64,000 nucleotides of DNA. Source: Pseudonocardia alni. GTDB lineage: Bacteria > Actinomycetota > Actinomycetes > Mycobacteriales > Pseudonocardiaceae. The notes beneath the pieces are model-generated. The model was not told where the DNA came from and did not search any database. It saw only the letters and a program-made list of their open reading frames with translations. The stretch is taken from contig NZ_PHUJ01000003.1 of NCBI RefSeq assembly GCF_002813375.1, positions 4,216,001 through 4,280,000 on the forward strand. The letters run 5' to 3'. Positions within the stretch are counted from its first letter, which is position 1; every line of letters starts with the position of its first letter. Both the position numbers and the translations under genes were made by a program. Below are positions 53,926 to 62,443 of this stretch, in pieces.

Positions 53926-55182
53926 ATGGCACAGCTGTCCCCGCTGCTCAAGCAGGCCACCCCGGTCCAGGCCGCCCGCGGTGAGGGCGTCTACCTGTAC
54001 GACACCGACGGGCGCCGCCACCTCGACTTCACCGCCGGCATCGGCGTCACCTCCACCGGGCACTGCCACCCGACGGTCGTCGCGGCCGCCCAGGAGCAGG
54101 TGGCCACGCTGATCCACGGCCAGTACACGACCGTGATGCACCAGCCGTTGCTGACGCTGGTCGAGCGGATGGGCGACGTGCTGCCCGAGGGCATCGACTC
54201 GGTGTTCTTCACCAACTCCGGCTCCGAGGCCGTCGAGGCGTCGGTGCGGCTGGCCCGCCAGGCCACCGGCCGGCAGCTGATCATCGCGTTCGACGGCGGC
54301 TTCCACGGCCGCACCATGGGTGCCGCGGCGCTCACCACCTCCGGGGCGAAGATCCGGGCCGGGATCGCCCCGATGATGGGCGGGGTCGCGTTCGCGCCCT
54401 TCCCCTACGCCTACCGCTACGGCTGGTCCGAGGAGCAGGCCGTCGCGTTCGCCCTGTCCGAGCTCGACCGGCAGCTGGCGAGCACCGCGCCGGCGTCCGA
54501 CGTCGCCGCGTTCATCGTCGAGCCGGTGCTGGGCGAGGGCGGCTACGTCCCGACCCCGCCCGCGTTCCTGCACGGGCTGCGCGAGCGCGCCGACCGGCAC
54601 GGCATCCTGCTGATCGCCGACGAGGTCCAGACCGGTTACGGCCGCACCGGGAAGTTCTGGGGCCACCAGCACGCCGAGGGCCTCACCCCGGACATCATCG
54701 TCACCGCCAAGGGGCTCGCGTCCGGCTTCCCGCTCTCGGCCATCGCCGCGCCGAAGGCCCTCATGGAGAAGGCGTGGCCCGGCTCGCAGGGCGGCACCTA
54801 CGGCGGCAACGCCGTCGCCTGTGCCGCCGCGCTCGCCACGCTCGAGGTCGTACAGGGCGAGGGCCTCGTCGAGAACGCCCGCGTGCAGGGCGAGAAGCTC
54901 CTGGCCGGCGTCCGGGACGCCGCGCAGGGCATCGCCGCCATCGGCGACGTCCGCGGCCGGGGCCTGATGGTCGGCATCGAGTTCGTCGACGCCGACGGCA
55001 AGCCCGACGGCGCCACCGCAGCCAAGGTGCACGCCGCGGCCGCCGCGCAGGGCCTGCTCCTGCTGACCTGCGGTGTGTACGGCAACGTCGTCCGGATGAT
55101 CCCGGCGCTCGTCGTGACCGCCGAGCAGGTCGACGAGGGCCTGGCGCTCTGGACCAAGGCACTGAACGACGCGCTGTCCTGA
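53926..55182 (+). CDS. Class III aminotransferase, 4-aminobutyrate-type
   Basis: Product of 418 residues. Conserved features are the NSGSEAVEASVRLAR PLP-phosphate region, FDGGFHGRTMGAAALT, the DEVQTGYGRTGKFWG Asp that holds the pyridine nitrogen, and the PLP lysine in TAKGLASGFPLSA. It resembles GabT and should move an omega-amino group to a 2-oxo acid; beta-alanine, 4-aminobutyrate or another omega-amino acid are possible. Controlled by the same palindrome as the rest of the island. Confidence 0.9.
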   Translation: MAQLSPLLKQATPVQAARGEGVYLYDTDGRRHLDFTAGIGVTSTGHCHPTVVAAAQEQVATLIHGQYTTVMHQPLLTLVERMGDVLPEGIDSVFFTNSGSEAVEASVRLARQATGRQLIIAFDGGFHGRTMGAAALTTSGAKIRAGIAPMMGGVAFAPFPYAYRYGWSEEQAVAFALSELDRQLASTAPASDVAAFIVEPVLGEGGYVPTPPAFLHGLRERADRHGILLIADEVQTGYGRTGKFWGHQHAEGLTPDIIVTAKGLASGFPLSAIAAPKALMEKAWPGSQGGTYGGNAVACAAALATLEVVQGEGLVENARVQGEKLLAGVRDAAQGIAAIGDVRGRGLMVGIEFVDADGKPDGATAAKVHAAAAAQGLLLLTCGVYGNVVRMIPALVVTAEQVDEGLALWTKALNDALS

Positions 55183-55202
55183 GATCCGCCCCCGGGGGAA
55201 CG

Positions 55203-55242
55203 GACGAGGCCCCGCACACCTGCCGGTGTGCGGGGCCTCGTC
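55203..55242. terminator. Strong bidirectional hairpin terminator
   Basis: A perfect 18-bp stem, 55203-55220 with 55225-55242, around the four-base loop TGCC. It separates the convergent aminotransferase and mrp genes and marks the right edge of the catabolic island. Confidence 0.88.
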
Positions 55243-55259
55243 GTCGTCGGAGGTGCGGG

Positions 55260-56408
55260 TCAGCGCCCGACGGGAGAGATGTTCAGGCTCATCCCGGCCA
55301 GACCGCGGGCCTTCACGGTCAGCTTCTCCGCGATCGCGTCGAGGGCCTGCGCCGCGGCCGACTCGGGCTTGCCGAGCACGATCGGGGTGCCGGCGTCGCC
55401 GCCCTCGCGCAGCGCGACATCGAGCGGGATCTGGCCCAGCAGCGGCACCGTGGTGCCGACCGTGCGGCTCAGCGAGTCCGCGACGATCTGCCCGCCACCG
55501 GAGCCGAAGATCTCGTTGCGCGAGCCGTCGGGCATCTCCATCCAGGACATGTTCTCCACGACCCCGGCCAGGCGCTGGCGGGTCTGGGTGGAGATCGACC
55601 CGGCCCGCTCGGCGACCTCGGCGGCGGCCTGCTGCGGGGTGGTCACGACCAGCAGCTCGGCGTTCGGCACGAGCTGGGCGGTGGAGATGGCGACGTCGCC
55701 GGTACCCGGGGGCAGGTCGAGCAGCAGCACGTCCAGGTCGCCCCAGAACACGTCGGCGAGGAACTGCTGCAGCGCGCGGTGCAGCATCGGGCCACGCCAG
55801 ACGACCGGGGTGTTGCCGTCGGTGAACATGCCGATCGAGATGACCTTCACGCCGTGCGACTGCGGCGGCATGATCATGTTCTCGATCTTGGTGGGCCGGT
55901 CCGCGGCACCGATCATGCGTGGGACCGAGTGGCCGTAGATGTCGGCGTCGACCACGCCGACCTTCATCCCGCGCCGGGCCATGGCCGCGGCCAGGTTGAC
56001 GGTGACCGAGGACTTGCCGACGCCGCCCTTGCCGGACGCCACACAGAACACGCGGGTCAGCGAGCCGGGCTGGGCGAAGGGGATGACGGGCTCGTCGGCG
56101 TCGCCGCGCAGCGAACGGCGCAGCTCGGTGCGCTGCTCGTCGCTCATCACGTCGAGCTCGACCTCGACCCGCTCGACGCCGGGGACCTTCGAGACCGCCT
56201 CGGTGACGCGAGAGGTGATCGTCTCGCGCATCGGGCAGCCCGCGACGGTCAGGTAGACCCCGACGTGGGCGAGGCCGTCGGCGGAGACGTCGACGCTCTT
56301 GACCATCCCCAGCTCGGTGATCGGCTTGTGGATCTCCGGGTCCTCGACGGTGCCGAGGGCTGCGCGCACGGCCTCGACGACGGTGCTGGTGCTGCCGGTG
56401 ACGGACAT
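55260..56408 (-). CDS. mrp: Mrp/NBP35-family iron-sulfur carrier ATPase
   Basis: Product of 382 residues. An N-terminal MIP18/DUF59 domain (VEDPEIHKPITELGMVKSV, AGCPMRETI) is fused to a deviant Walker A P-loop ATPase (GKGGVGKS at 126-133, then VDADIYGHSVPRMIG and DLPPGTGD). The family loads or carries Fe-S clusters. Where many members have a CPxC motif before the FGxGGG segment this protein has MEMPDGSRNEIFG, so that cluster-binding pair is missing. Position matches Rv1229c. Confidence 0.93.
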   Translation of the reverse strand: MSVTGSTSTVVEAVRAALGTVEDPEIHKPITELGMVKSVDVSADGLAHVGVYLTVAGCPMRETITSRVTEAVSKVPGVERVEVELDVMSDEQRTELRRSLRGDADEPVIPFAQPGSLTRVFCVASGKGGVGKSSVTVNLAAAMARRGMKVGVVDADIYGHSVPRMIGAADRPTKIENMIMPPQSHGVKVISIGMFTDGNTPVVWRGPMLHRALQQFLADVFWGDLDVLLLDLPPGTGDVAISTAQLVPNAELLVVTTPQQAAAEVAERAGSISTQTRQRLAGVVENMSWMEMPDGSRNEIFGSGGGQIVADSLSRTVGTTVPLLGQIPLDVALREGGDAGTPIVLGKPESAAAQALDAIAEKLTVKARGLAGMSLNISPVGR

Positions 56409-56541
56409 GGGCTCCTACGACCTCTTTCCTCTCGCGTCACCCCATGCTACGTGGGTGGTTCCGGGGTCTCCGGGTCACCGGCGGTGTCGCGCGGCACGTC
56501 CGCGCTGACGAGGTGGTGCGGGTGTCTCTAGCATCCCTGCG

Positions 56542-57033
56542 ATGGACGACACGAGCGGCGCCCCGACGCGCGAGCACCCGGCGCGCCGCCGCGTGGTCCC
56601 GACCCCGGCCGAGCTCGCGTCGTGGCGCAGCTTCCTGCGCGCGCACGCGGGCATCACCAAGCAGCTCGAGACCGAGCTGGAGGGCGAGCAGCAGCTGTCC
56701 CTGGCCGCCTACGACGTGCTGGTCCAGCTGTCCGAGGCGCCCGACCACCGGCTGCGGATGACCGAGCTGGCCGACGCCGTGCTGCTCTCCCGCTCCGGGG
56801 TCACCCGGCTCGTCGACCGGCTGGAACGGGTCGGGCTCGTCGCCCGGGCCAAGGTCGCCGACGACGGCCGCGGGGTCACCGCCCGGCTCACCGACACCGG
56901 CTACGACCGCTTGCGCACCGCCGCGGTCACCCATCTGCGCGGGGTCCGCGCGCACTTCGTGGAGCGGCTCGGCGCCGACGACCTCGCGGCGCTCGAGCGC
57001 ATCATGGGCCGCCTGGTCCCCGACCGCTCCTGA
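56542..57033 (+). CDS. MarR-family transcriptional regulator
   Basis: Product of 163 residues with a MarR winged helix: LSLAAYDVLVQLSEAPDHRLRMTELADAVLLSRSGVTRLVDRLERVGLVARAKVADDGRGVTARLT, including the wing Asp and Arg. Such proteins usually sense small phenolic or oxidising ligands. The start ATG 56542 is shortly after a CTAGCAT element, so a short leader is likely. Divergent from mrp and convergent with the DUF1003 gene. Confidence 0.88.
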   Translation: MDDTSGAPTREHPARRRVVPTPAELASWRSFLRAHAGITKQLETELEGEQQLSLAAYDVLVQLSEAPDHRLRMTELADAVLLSRSGVTRLVDRLERVGLVARAKVADDGRGVTARLTDTGYDRLRTAAVTHLRGVRAHFVERLGADDLAALERIMGRLVPDRS

Positions 57034-57037
57034 GCGA

Positions 57038-57577
57038 TCAGCGTTCCTTCTTGCGCATCTTCTTCCGGGCACCCGGCTCGACCGGGAGCTCCTCGCCGCG
57101 GCTGCGGGCCACGGCGTCGTCGAGCCGGTCACCCAGCTTCTCCAGCTCGCCGCGCAGGTAGTCCCGGCTCGCGGTCTCCCCGACGGCCAGGCGCAGCGCC
57201 GCCAGCTCCCGGGCGAGGAACTCGGTGTCGGCCTTCGTCCGCTCGGCGCGCCGCCGGTCCTCGTCCAGCGCGATCCGGTCCCGGTCGTCCTGCCGGTTCT
57301 GGGCCAGCAGGATCAGCGGTGCGGCGTACGCGGCCTGGGTGGAGAAGGCAAGGTTGAGCAGGATGAACGGGTACGGGTCCCACTGGATCGACCAGGCGAC
57401 CAGGTTCAGCGCGATCCACACGACGACGATCACCGACTGGATCGCGAGGAAGCGGCCCGTCCCGAGGAACCGGGCGATCCGCTCGGAGAAGCGGGCGAAG
57501 CCGTCCGGGTCCACCTCGAACCGCCGACGCCCGACGCGCGGCTGGTCCAGCCGCCGTCCGATCCCGGGCTCAGGCAC
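57038..57577 (-). CDS. DUF1003 membrane protein
   Basis: Product of 179 residues with two membrane helices (FLAIQSVIVVVWIALNLVAW and a second ending QAAYAAPLILLAQNRQ) and a long charged coiled-coil C-terminus with ELAALRLAVGE. DUF1003 proteins have no established function. The GTG overlaps the last eight bases of the MgtE-like gene, the same pairing as Rv1231c-Rv1232c, so the two probably work together. Confidence 0.88.
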   Translation of the reverse strand: MPEPGIGRRLDQPRVGRRRFEVDPDGFARFSERIARFLGTGRFLAIQSVIVVVWIALNLVAWSIQWDPYPFILLNLAFSTQAAYAAPLILLAQNRQDDRDRIALDEDRRRAERTKADTEFLARELAALRLAVGETASRDYLRGELEKLGDRLDDAVARSRGEELPVEPGARKKMRKKER

Positions 57578-58886
57578 CGTGCACCTCCCCGTCGTGCGTA
57601 CGGTCGCCGGCGCCGTCCGCGGCCCGCACCGCGCCGCCGTGCACCTCGCCCGGGGCGAGGTCGCGGTCGCGCCAGCCCTGCGGCAGCAGGTGGTCCAGCA
57701 CGTCGTCGACCGTGACCGCGCCCAGCAGGTGGTCCTCGGCGTCGACGACCGGGCCCGCCACCAGGTTGTAGCTGGCGAAGTAGCGGGTCACCTCGCCGAG
57801 CCCGGCCTCGGGCCCCAGCTGCGGCAGGTCGGCGTCGACCATGCCCGCGACCAGCTCGAACGGTGCCGCCCGCAGCAGCTGCTGGGTGTGCACACAGCCC
57901 AGGTAGCGCCCGGTCGGGGTCGCGGTCGGCGGGCGGACGACGAACACCATCGACGCCAGCGCCGGGGGCACCTCCGGGTTGCGCACCCGGGCGAGCGCCT
58001 CGGCGACGGTCACGTCCGGCGCCAGGGTGATCGGCTCCGGGGTCATCAGGCCGCCCGCGGTGTCCCACTCGTAGCGCAGCAGGCGGCGCACGGGCTCGGA
58101 CTCGTCGGGCTCCATCAGTTCCAGCAGCCGGCCCGCCTCGTCGTCGTCGAGCTCGCCGAGCAGGTCCGCCGCGTCGTCCGGGCTCATCGCCTCCAGGACG
58201 TCGGCGGCGCGGTCGTCGTCGAGGTAGCCGAGCAGCTCGCGCTGGTCGGACTCGGACAACTCCTCGAACACGTCGGCGAGCCGCTCGTCGTCCAGGGCGT
58301 CGACGACGTGGCGCTGCCGGTCGTCGGGCAGCCGCGACAGTGCCGCGGCGACGTCGGCCGGGCGCATCGAGTCGAACACCGCGAGCAGCCGGTCCGCGCC
58401 CTGCGCGGCGGCGACGTCGAGCCCGGACACGGCCTCCCAGCCGAACACCTCGACCCGCGGCCTGCGCGCCAGCCGGGTCCGCCGGAACCGCAGCGCCACC
58501 TTGGTGATCACCCAGTCCCGGGTCCGGCTCGGCTCGACCGCGACGTCGATGACCGAGCCCTCGGTCCCGCCCTCGCGCACCGTCGCGGGGGAGTTCAGCA
58601 GCTGCCCGAGCACGAGGGTCTCGTTCGGGCGCTGGTCGAACGAGCGCAGGTTCACCGAGCCGCTGGCCAGCGTCACCGCGGTCGGCGCGATGTCGGCGAC
58701 CCGCAGCATCGGCACGAAGATGCTGCGGCGTGCGGACAGGTCCACGACCAGGCCCAGCACCCGCGGTGGATGACTGTCCACGCGCAGCGAGACCACGACG
58801 TCGCGGACCTTGCCGATCCGTTCACCGTCCGGGCCGTAGACGGCCAGGCCGGCCATCCGCGCGACGAACACCCGTACCGAGGCCAT
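57570..58886 (-). CDS. PRC-barrel / MgtE N-terminal / CBS-domain protein (Rv1232c-like)
   Basis: Product of 438 residues. A PRC-barrel-like start (GLAVYGPDGERIGKVRDVVVSL) is followed by MgtE intracellular repeats (LSRLPDDRQRHVVDALDDERLADVFEEL, LLGELDDDEAGRLLELMEP) and a pair of CBS domains (GGLMTPEPITLAPDVTVAEALA, GPVVDAEDHLLGAVTVDDVLDHLLP). The membrane channel domain of true MgtE magnesium transporters is absent, so this is a soluble sensor-like relative. It is coupled to the DUF1003 membrane protein, which may supply the membrane partner. Confidence 0.88.
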   Translation of the reverse strand: MASVRVFVARMAGLAVYGPDGERIGKVRDVVVSLRVDSHPPRVLGLVVDLSARRSIFVPMLRVADIAPTAVTLASGSVNLRSFDQRPNETLVLGQLLNSPATVREGGTEGSVIDVAVEPSRTRDWVITKVALRFRRTRLARRPRVEVFGWEAVSGLDVAAAQGADRLLAVFDSMRPADVAAALSRLPDDRQRHVVDALDDERLADVFEELSESDQRELLGYLDDDRAADVLEAMSPDDAADLLGELDDDEAGRLLELMEPDESEPVRRLLRYEWDTAGGLMTPEPITLAPDVTVAEALARVRNPEVPPALASMVFVVRPPTATPTGRYLGCVHTQQLLRAAPFELVAGMVDADLPQLGPEAGLGEVTRYFASYNLVAGPVVDAEDHLLGAVTVDDVLDHLLPQGWRDRDLAPGEVHGGAVRAADGAGDRTHDGEVHGA

Positions 58887-58952
58887 GGCGCCGAGACTAG
58901 AACCCCCGGCGGTACCGCGACCGCCCCGGACGTGTGACTAGGCTCGCCCGCC

Positions 58953-59879
58953 GTGAACGAGCCGCAGCACGATCCCGGCCAGGGCCCCGAACCCCTCCGC
59001 TACGACATCGTCGACGTGTTCACCGACCGTCCGTACGCCGGTAACCCGCTGGCCGTCGTGCACGGCGCCGAGGCGCTGTCCACGGCCCGGATGCAGGCGA
59101 TCGCGCGGGAGTTCAACCTGTCGGAGACGACGTTCCCGCTGGCCCCGACCGGCGACGGCGAGAGCGGCGCCGACTACCGGGTGCGGATCTTCACCCCGCT
59201 CGCCGAGCTGCCCTTCGCCGGGCACCCCAGCGTCGGCACGGCCTGGGTGCTGGCCCGTGACGGCGTCATCGGCGAGGGCGACCGCGTGCAGGAGTGCGGG
59301 GCCGGGCTGCTGCCCGTGCGGGTCGACGACACCGGCGCCCGGGTGTGGGGCGGCGCGCCGTCGGTCGGCGCCGAGCTGAACGCCGTCCGCCTCGCCGCCG
59401 CGCTCGGCCTCGGCCCCGACGACGTCGACGGCGCCGCCGTGCCGGGTGTGGCCGGTGCCGGGACCGACTTCGCGATCCTGCTCGTCGTCGCCGGTGCGGT
59501 CGCCCGCGCGGTGCCCGACCCCGCGGCGCTGGCCGCCGCGGTCGCCGACAGCGGCGCGACCGGGCTGCTCGTCGCCGCCGTCGACGCCACCGCCGAGCGG
59601 GTCCACGCCCGCATGTTCGGCATCGGGATCGGGGTCCCCGAGGACCCGGCGACGGGCTCGGCCGCCGTCGCGCTCGGGATCTTCCTCGCCGACCGCGGCC
59701 TGGTCACCGACGACGGCGAGCACTCCTTCGTCGTGACCCAGGGGGTGGAGATGGGCCGTCCGTCCACGTTGTACGCCGGCGTGCGCACCGAGGGCGGCCG
59801 GGCCGTCGGGAGCTGGGTCGGCGGGACCGTCGTCGCGGTGGCCAGGGGCTCCCTGACCCCACCTCCCGAACAGGGGTGA
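58953..59879 (+). CDS. PhzF-family phenazine-biosynthesis-like protein
   Basis: Product of 308 residues of the PhzF isomerase fold: YDIVDVFTDRPYAGNPLAVV, the catalytic Glu in FNLSETTF, the LPFAGHPSVGTAWVL segment and EDPATGSAAVALGIFLADRG. PhzF proteins catalyse proton shifts similar to diaminopimelate epimerase; outside phenazine clusters their substrates are unknown, and no phenazine genes are here. GTG start at 58953. Confidence 0.9.
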   Translation: MNEPQHDPGQGPEPLRYDIVDVFTDRPYAGNPLAVVHGAEALSTARMQAIAREFNLSETTFPLAPTGDGESGADYRVRIFTPLAELPFAGHPSVGTAWVLARDGVIGEGDRVQECGAGLLPVRVDDTGARVWGGAPSVGAELNAVRLAAALGLGPDDVDGAAVPGVAGAGTDFAILLVVAGAVARAVPDPAALAAAVADSGATGLLVAAVDATAERVHARMFGIGIGVPEDPATGSAAVALGIFLADRGLVTDDGEHSFVVTQGVEMGRPSTLYAGVRTEGGRAVGSWVGGTVVAVARGSLTPPPEQG

Positions 59880-60044
59880 CCGACGGGTAACCCCACCTGA
59901 CCACCGGCGGGTGAGAAACCAATCACCTGGACGGGGCGCCGCGGCCGTCGTCGTGCCAGCATCAGTCCCCAGCCCGAACGCCCGTGTCGTGACGACGTCG
60001 TCGCCGCGACGCGGGCGAGGACGATCTCGACGAGGAGCCCGCCT

Positions 60045-61004
60045 GTGAGCACCACCCTCCGCGCCCGCCGGTCCTGCCTGGCCGTGCCCGGATCGAGCCA
60101 GAAGTTCATCGACAAGGCTCGCACGCTGAACTCCGACCAGGTCTTCCTGGACCTGGAGGACGCCTGCGCCCCGCTGGCCAAGCCCGGTGCGCGGACGACG
60201 ATCGTCGAGGCCCTCAACGAGGGCGGCTGGGGCGAGAAGATCCGCGTCGTCCGGGTCAACGACTGGACCACCGAGTGGACCTACCGCGACGTCGTCGAGG
60301 TCGTCGAGGGCGCCGGCGCCAACCTCGACGCGATCATGCTGCCGAAGGTGCAGACCCCCGAGCAGGTCGTCGCGCTCGACCTGCTGCTGACCCAGATCGA
60401 GAAGACCAACGGTCTCGAGGTCGGGAGGATCGGCATCGAGGCGCAGATCGAGAACGCGCTGGGCCTGACCAACGTCAACGCCATCGCCACCGCGTCGCCG
60501 CGGGTCGAGACGATCATCTTCGGCCCGGCCGACTTCATGGCCTCGATCAACATGAAGTCGCTGGTCGTCGGCGAGCAGCCCCCCGGCTACGACGTGGGCG
60601 ACGCCTACCACCACATCCTCATGTCGATCCTGATGGCGGCCCGCGCGCACGACAAGCAGGCCATCGACGGCCCGTACCTGCAGATCAAGGACGTCGACGG
60701 GTTCCGCCGGGTCGCCGGCCGGTCCGCGGCACTGGGCTTCGACGGCAAGTGGGTGCTGCACCCCGGCCAGATCGACGCCGCCAACGAGACCTTCTCCCCG
60801 GCGCAGAGCGACTACGACCACGCCGAGAACATCCTCGACGCCTACGAGTACTTCACCTCCGAGGCCGGTGGCAAGCGCGGCGCGGCGATGATCGGCGACG
60901 AGATGATCGACGAGGCCAGCCGCAAGATGGCGCTGGTGATCTCGGGCAAGGGCCGCGCGGCGGGCATGACCCGCACCGACAAGTGGACCCCGCCGGAGGC
61001 GTGA
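60045..61004 (+). CDS. HpcH/HpaI-type CoA-ester lyase (malyl-CoA-lyase-like)
   Basis: Product of 319 residues of the citrate-lyase-beta/malyl-CoA-lyase family. Conserved parts are RSCLAVPGSSQKFIDKA, VFLDLEDACAPLAK (metal-binding region), IMLPKVQTPEQV, IGIEAQIENALGL with the catalytic and metal-binding Glu, and GFDGKWVLHPGQIDAAN. It should cleave or form a 3-hydroxyacyl-CoA such as malyl-CoA or a methylated analogue. GTG start at 60045; the acyl-CoA dehydrogenase gene follows after 79 bases. Confidence 0.88.
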   Translation: MSTTLRARRSCLAVPGSSQKFIDKARTLNSDQVFLDLEDACAPLAKPGARTTIVEALNEGGWGEKIRVVRVNDWTTEWTYRDVVEVVEGAGANLDAIMLPKVQTPEQVVALDLLLTQIEKTNGLEVGRIGIEAQIENALGLTNVNAIATASPRVETIIFGPADFMASINMKSLVVGEQPPGYDVGDAYHHILMSILMAARAHDKQAIDGPYLQIKDVDGFRRVAGRSAALGFDGKWVLHPGQIDAANETFSPAQSDYDHAENILDAYEYFTSEAGGKRGAAMIGDEMIDEASRKMALVISGKGRAAGMTRTDKWTPPEA

Positions 61005-61083
61005 GCGCAGCTCGCGCAACGAACCTCAGCGCTGAGGCCCCGACCGCCCGCCGACCGACGACGCTCACCGAGGAGTAATCAGC

Positions 61084-62277
61084 ATGGCCCGGCTCGCCCA
61101 GACCGCCGGTCTGACCGACATCCAGACCGAGATCCTGTCCACCGTCCGCTCGTTCGTGGACAAGGAGATCATCCCGCACGCGACGGCGCTGGAGCACGCG
61201 GACACCTACCCGCAGGACATCGTCGACGGGATGAAGGAGATGGGGCTGTTCGGCCTCATGATCCCGGAGGAGTACGGCGGCCTCGGCGAGTCGCTGCTCA
61301 CCTACGCCCTGGTGGTCGAGGAGATCGCCCGCGGCTGGATGAGCGTCTCCGGCGTCATCAACACCCACTTCATCGTGGCGTACATGCTCCGCCAGCACGG
61401 CACGCAGGCGCAGAAGGAGAAGTACCTGCCGAGGATGGCCACGGGCGAGACCCGTGGCTCGTTCTCGATGTCCGAGCCCGATCTCGGCTCGGACGTCGCG
61501 GCGATCAAGACCCGTGCGAAGCAGGACGGCGACGACTACGTCATCGACGGCGCCAAGATGTGGCTGACCAACGGTGGCACGTCGAACCTGACCGCGGTGC
61601 TGGTGAAGACCGACGAGGGCGCCGAGCGTCCGCACCAGAACCTCACCACGTTCCTGGTGGAGAAGCCCACCGGCTACGGCGAGGTCGCCCCCGGCCTGAT
61701 CGTCCCGGGCAAGATCGACAAGATGGGCTACAAGGGGGTCGACACCACCGAGCTGGTGTTCAAGGACCACCGGATCTCCGGCGAGCAGATCCTCGGCGGG
61801 GAGCGTGGCAAGGGCTTCGCGCACATGATGGACGGCGTCGAGGTCGGCCGCGTGAACGTCGCCGCCCGTGCCTGCGGCATCGCGATCCGGGCGTTCGAGC
61901 TGGGCGTCGAGTACGCCCAGCAGCGCTCGACCTTCGGCAAGCCGATCGTCCAGCACCAGGCGATCGCGTTCAAGATCGCCGAGATGGCGACCAAGGTCGA
62001 GGCCGCGCACCTGATGATGGTCAACGCCGCGCGCCTCAAGGACCGCGGCGAGCGCAACGACGTCGAGGCCGGCATGGCCAAGATGCTCGCCTCGGAGTAC
62101 TGCAAGGAGGTCACCGAGGAGGCGTTCCGCATCCACGGCGGCTACGGCTACTCCAAGGAGTACGAGATCGAGCGTCTCATGCGCGAGGCGCCGTTCCTGC
62201 TCATCGGCGAGGGCACCTCGGAGATCCAGAAGACGATCATCTCCCGGGGTCTGCTGCGCGACTACAAGCTGCGCTGA
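61084..62277 (+). CDS. Acyl-CoA dehydrogenase
   Basis: Product of 397 residues with FAD-binding and catalytic signatures: FSMSEPDLGSDVAAIKT, MWLTNGGTSN, the substrate-adjacent QQRSTFGKPIVQHQAIAFKIAEM, IHGGYGYSKEYEIERLMREAP and the base Glu in IGEGTSEIQKTII. It oxidises an acyl-CoA to the enoyl form. Adjacent to a malyl-CoA-lyase-like gene, so it may feed a methylsuccinyl- or C4-C5-dicarboxyl-CoA route; it is too short to be the methylsuccinyl-CoA dehydrogenase of the ethylmalonyl-CoA pathway. AGGAG lies before the ATG. Confidence 0.9.
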   Translation: MARLAQTAGLTDIQTEILSTVRSFVDKEIIPHATALEHADTYPQDIVDGMKEMGLFGLMIPEEYGGLGESLLTYALVVEEIARGWMSVSGVINTHFIVAYMLRQHGTQAQKEKYLPRMATGETRGSFSMSEPDLGSDVAAIKTRAKQDGDDYVIDGAKMWLTNGGTSNLTAVLVKTDEGAERPHQNLTTFLVEKPTGYGEVAPGLIVPGKIDKMGYKGVDTTELVFKDHRISGEQILGGERGKGFAHMMDGVEVGRVNVAARACGIAIRAFELGVEYAQQRSTFGKPIVQHQAIAFKIAEMATKVEAAHLMMVNAARLKDRGERNDVEAGMAKMLASEYCKEVTEEAFRIHGGYGYSKEYEIERLMREAPFLLIGEGTSEIQKTIISRGLLRDYKLR

Positions 62278-62290
62278 CCGCACCCGCGTC

Positions 62291-62327
62291 CACGGCCCCG
62301 TACCCCGTCCCGGGGTGCGGGGCCGTG
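62291..62327. terminator. Hairpin terminator (GTACCC-loop type)
   Basis: A 10-bp stem, 62291-62300 with 62318-62327, continues through a T-G pair into an inner ACCCCG/CGGGGT stem around a TCC loop, about 17 pairs in all. It lies 13 bases after the acyl-CoA dehydrogenase stop and shares its loop sequence with the hairpin at 48032-48070. Confidence 0.85.
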
Positions 62328-62347
62328 TCGTCCGGTCGGTGGGGTGT

Positions 62348-62363
62348 GACCTGCGGCTCCGCG
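62348..62363 (+). repeat. Second copy of a 16-base intergenic repeat
   Basis: GACCTGCGGCTCCGCG is identical to 43719-43734. Directly after it, ACTAGTGTTC matches the promoter-proximal sequence of glgC, suggesting that this stretch leads into the promoter of the general stress gene. Confidence 0.5.
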
Positions 62364-62443
62364 ACTAGTGTTCGGGGCACGTCGCGGTCGGGTCGAACGT
62401 TGCACCGACGACGAGACAGGACATCTTCCACGAGGAGCACGCC

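Noticed and set aside
58953..59879. Phenazine biosynthesis
   Set aside because: A single PhzF-family gene without phzA-E or phzG is not a phenazine cluster.
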